Shown piece by piece: positions 62,108 through 64,000 of a stretch of 64,000 nt of DNA. The stretch covers positions 1-64,000 of the forward strand of contig DATFXD010000046.1 in NCBI GenBank assembly GCA_035258605.1, written 5' to 3'. Source of the stretch: AWTP1-13 sp035258605. GTDB taxonomy: Bacteria; Pseudomonadota; Alphaproteobacteria; Rhizobiales; Hyphomicrobiaceae. Within the stretch, counting starts at the first letter, position 1. Every line of letters begins with the position of its first letter. The notes under the pieces are model-generated. The model was not told the DNA's origin and searched no databases. It saw nothing but the letters and a program-made list of their open reading frames with translations. The translations under genes were made by a program, and so were the position numbers.

Positions 62108-62178
62108 CCGTGCTCCGGCCCGGCGGCCCGCTGTGCTAGGCTGGTGGCAACCCAGTTGGCTAGGCACCGCTCGTTGGC

Positions 62179-63795
62179 ATGCGCGACGTTCGCCAGATCC
62201 ACTTTCCGCACCGGCGCTCGGCCGATCAGGATCGACCACAGCCCCGCCACCACCCGCTCGTCATCGTCGGCGCCGGGCCGGTTGGGCTCGTCGCCGCGCT
62301 CGACTTGGCGCGCAAGGGGCACGCCTCGGTCGTGATCGACAAAAAATCGAGCCTCTCGGACGGCAGCCGCTCCATCTGCTGGGCCAAGCGTTCGCTTGAG
62401 ATCATGGACCGGCTCGGCGTCGGCCAGGCGCTGACCGAGAAAGGCATCACCTGGAAGACCGGCAAGGTGTTCTTCGACCGCGGTCGCGTGTTCGAGTTCG
62501 ACCTGTTGCCCGACGCTCAGCATCGGCGTCCTGCGTTCGTCAACCTGCAGCAGTACTACCTTGAGCATTTCTGTATCGAAGCGGCGAAACGCACCGGGCT
62601 CATCGACCTGCGTTGGCAGGAGGAGGTGACAAGCCTGACGCCGACCGGCGATGGCCTGTTGCTTAACATCGCCACCCCCGCTGGCGGCTACCGGCTGGTG
62701 AGCGACTGGGTCATTGCCGCCGATGGCGCGCGTTCGGCGCTGCGCCGCAGCCTTGGCCTTGCCTTCGAAGGTCGCGTTTTCGACGACCAGTTCCTGATTT
62801 GCGATGTCAGGCTGAAGCTCGGCCGGCCGGCCGAGCGCTGGTTCTGGTTCGACCCGCCCTTCAATCGCGGCCGCTCGGCGCTGCTGCACCGTCAGGCCGA
62901 CGACGTCTGGCGGCTCGACTTCCAGGTTGGCGCCAGCGCCGACCGTGACCAGGAGACGCGGCCGGACAACGTCGCCCGGCGCGTGCGCGCCATGCTGGGA
63001 GAGGATGTCGCGTTCGCCTTCGAGTGGATCAGCCTCTACCGGTTCCAGTCGCGGCGGCTCGAGCGCTTCCGGCACGGGCGGGTCCTGTTCGCCGGCGACG
63101 CTGCGCACCAGATGTCGCCATTCGGCGCCCGCGGCGGTAATAGCGGCATCCAAGATGCCGACAATCTGGTGTGGAAGCTCGACCTCGTCCTGCGGCAGCT
63201 GGCGCCGGCGACCTTGATCGACAGCTATGATCAAGAGCGCATCGCCGCAGCCGACGAGAACCTCATCAATACCACGCGCTCGACCGACTTTATTGCCCCC
63301 AAGAGCGCCATCAGCCGTGCCTTCCGCGACGGCGTGCTGGCACTCGCCAGGACCGAGCCGTCGGCGCGCCGGCTCGTCAACTCCGGCCGCCTATCGGTGG
63401 CCACCCATTACCAAACCTCGCCGCTCAACGGACCCGACGCGCTCGGCCCCGGCGTGGCACCGGCGGTGCGCCCCGGTGCCGCCGCCCTCGATGCGCCGGT
63501 GGCGGCGGGCTGGCTCCACGACCACATTGGCGACGGCTTCGTCGGGGTCTGGTTCGCTCGCGACCCGGGCCTCACCCAGCCCTTTGCCCGCGACGCCGGG
63601 CTGTTGTCCGAGCGGGCGCTGCCGATCAAAACAGTTGTGGTTAGCGATGCCATTGCCTGCGAGCGCTATGGCGCCGAGCCGGCGCCGGCCTATTATCTTT
63701 TCCGCCCGGACCAGCACGTGGCGGCGCGCTGGCGCCACCCACAACGGGCGGCGGTTGAAGAGGCGGTGGCGCGCGCCACCGGCAGCAGGTGTTGA
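62179..63795 (+). CDS. FAD-dependent aromatic-ring monooxygenase (PheA/MhpA family)
   Basis: 538 aa flavoprotein hydroxylase. The FAD motif GAGPVG is at 31-36, D182-G183 (AADGARS) is the DG motif, and G306-D307 (FAGDAAHQMSPFGARGGNSGIQDADNLVWKL) is the GD motif. A C-terminal thioredoxin-like domain is expected from about residue 400. Family members ortho-hydroxylate phenols such as 3-hydroxyphenylpropionate. Beside hmgA it may hydroxylate a phenolic acid to homogentisate or a similar diol. The start ATG 62179 is a weak choice. The N-terminal 25 residues before the Rossmann fold may be partly noncoding. Confidence 0.88.
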   Translation: MRDVRQIHFPHRRSADQDRPQPRHHPLVIVGAGPVGLVAALDLARKGHASVVIDKKSSLSDGSRSICWAKRSLEIMDRLGVGQALTEKGITWKTGKVFFDRGRVFEFDLLPDAQHRRPAFVNLQQYYLEHFCIEAAKRTGLIDLRWQEEVTSLTPTGDGLLLNIATPAGGYRLVSDWVIAADGARSALRRSLGLAFEGRVFDDQFLICDVRLKLGRPAERWFWFDPPFNRGRSALLHRQADDVWRLDFQVGASADRDQETRPDNVARRVRAMLGEDVAFAFEWISLYRFQSRRLERFRHGRVLFAGDAAHQMSPFGARGGNSGIQDADNLVWKLDLVLRQLAPATLIDSYDQERIAAADENLINTTRSTDFIAPKSAISRAFRDGVLALARTEPSARRLVNSGRLSVATHYQTSPLNGPDALGPGVAPAVRPGAAALDAPVAAGWLHDHIGDGFVGVWFARDPGLTQPFARDAGLLSERALPIKTVVVSDAIACERYGAEPAPAYYLFRPDQHVAARWRHPQRAAVEEAVARATGSRC

Positions 63796-63810
63796 CGTTG
63801 GAGGGAGCCG

Positions 63811-64000
63811 ATGCCGCTGACGCGCGAGCCCAACCTTGAGGATCCCGACGGCCTCTACGCCGCCATCCTGGAGGCGCACTGCGACTTGAGCGAGGCCGAA
63901 AGCGTGGCCCTCAATGCCCGCCTGGTGCTACTGCTTGCCAATCACATCGGCGATGAAGCCGTGGTGCGCGAGGCGCTGACCTTGGCGCGCCAATCGATCG
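63811..64000 (+). CDS. DUF2783 domain protein (partial, runs off window)
   Basis: ATG 63811 with GGAGGG upstream gives MPLTREPNLEDPDGLYAAI, then LSEAESVALNARLVLLLANHIGDEAVVREALTLARQSI. The pattern of PN..DPD..YA..L and S..LNARLVLLLANHIGD matches the small DUF2783 proteins as I recall them. It follows the FAD hydroxylase by 15 bases, so it is probably co-transcribed with it. Function is unknown. The 3' end lies beyond the window. Confidence 0.7.
   Translation, partial: MPLTREPNLEDPDGLYAAILEAHCDLSEAESVALNARLVLLLANHIGDEAVVREALTLARQSI

Overview
The window is a chromosomal segment of about 64 kb from a high-GC alphaproteobacterium. I infer a Rhodospirillales-like organism. The main reasons are two conserved gene strings: purM-purN divergent from DUF2066 / CDP-alcohol phosphatidyltransferase / hdaA / ppk / ppx, and mdh-sucC-sucD-sucA-sucB-lpd with zapE close by. 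No rRNA, tRNA, CRISPR array, prophage or transposase was recognised. Genes are packed closely, codon use is uniform, and many starts are GTG.

Layout. (1) 1-6680: a branched-chain-amino-acid-type (HAAT) ABC importer in the order ATPase, permease, permease, binding protein, ATPase, followed by a PaaK-like adenylate-forming protein. This suggests uptake and CoA activation of an organic, possibly aromatic, acid. (2) 6744-9945 (minus): a luciferase-like flavin monooxygenase, an SDR that has lost its catalytic residues, and a D-2-hydroxyacid dehydrogenase. (3) 10120-16774 (plus): a thiamine-diphosphate enzyme, a second luciferase-like monooxygenase, and a second HAAT importer with no LivF-type ATPase. 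(4) A cytochrome P450 (minus). (5) 18359-27848: purN/purM, then the DUF2066-pgsA-like-hdaA-ppk-ppx string and a CbpA-like DnaJ. (6) 28024-34819: small membrane proteins, an old-yellow-enzyme/FAD fusion lacking its Fe-S cysteines, a third luciferase-like enzyme, an aldo/keto reductase and a LysN-like aminotransferase. (7) 35087-42658: moeA, an M81 (MlrC-like) metallopeptidase, a nine-TPR SPINDLY/OGT-type glycosyltransferase, a second ThDP enzyme carrying a 12-bp in-frame repeat, and a small secreted proline-rich protein. (8) 42684-52358 (minus): the TCA block mdh, ridA, sucC, sucD, sucA, sucB, lpd. A perfect 19-bp palindrome lies upstream of sucC, and a 15-bp repeat array lies upstream of mdh. 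(9) 52790-56956: an FMO-type monooxygenase converging on and overlapping zapE, a GNAT acetyltransferase, and an arylformamidase-like hydrolase. (10) 57344-64000: hmgA, a fumarylacetoacetase-family hydrolase, an MBL-fold protein lacking half its metal ligands, an MFS transporter, an aromatic-ring FAD hydroxylase, and the start of a DUF2783 gene.

The core of the window is housekeeping: the TCA cycle, purine synthesis and polyphosphate metabolism. Around it lie catabolic modules for imported acids and aromatics. The best candidates for undescribed biology are the homogentisate-linked cluster at the right end, with its degenerate MBL protein and DUF2783 partner, and several enzymes whose signature catalytic or cofactor residues are visibly replaced (SDR, PaaK-like protein, Fe-S-less OYE fusion).
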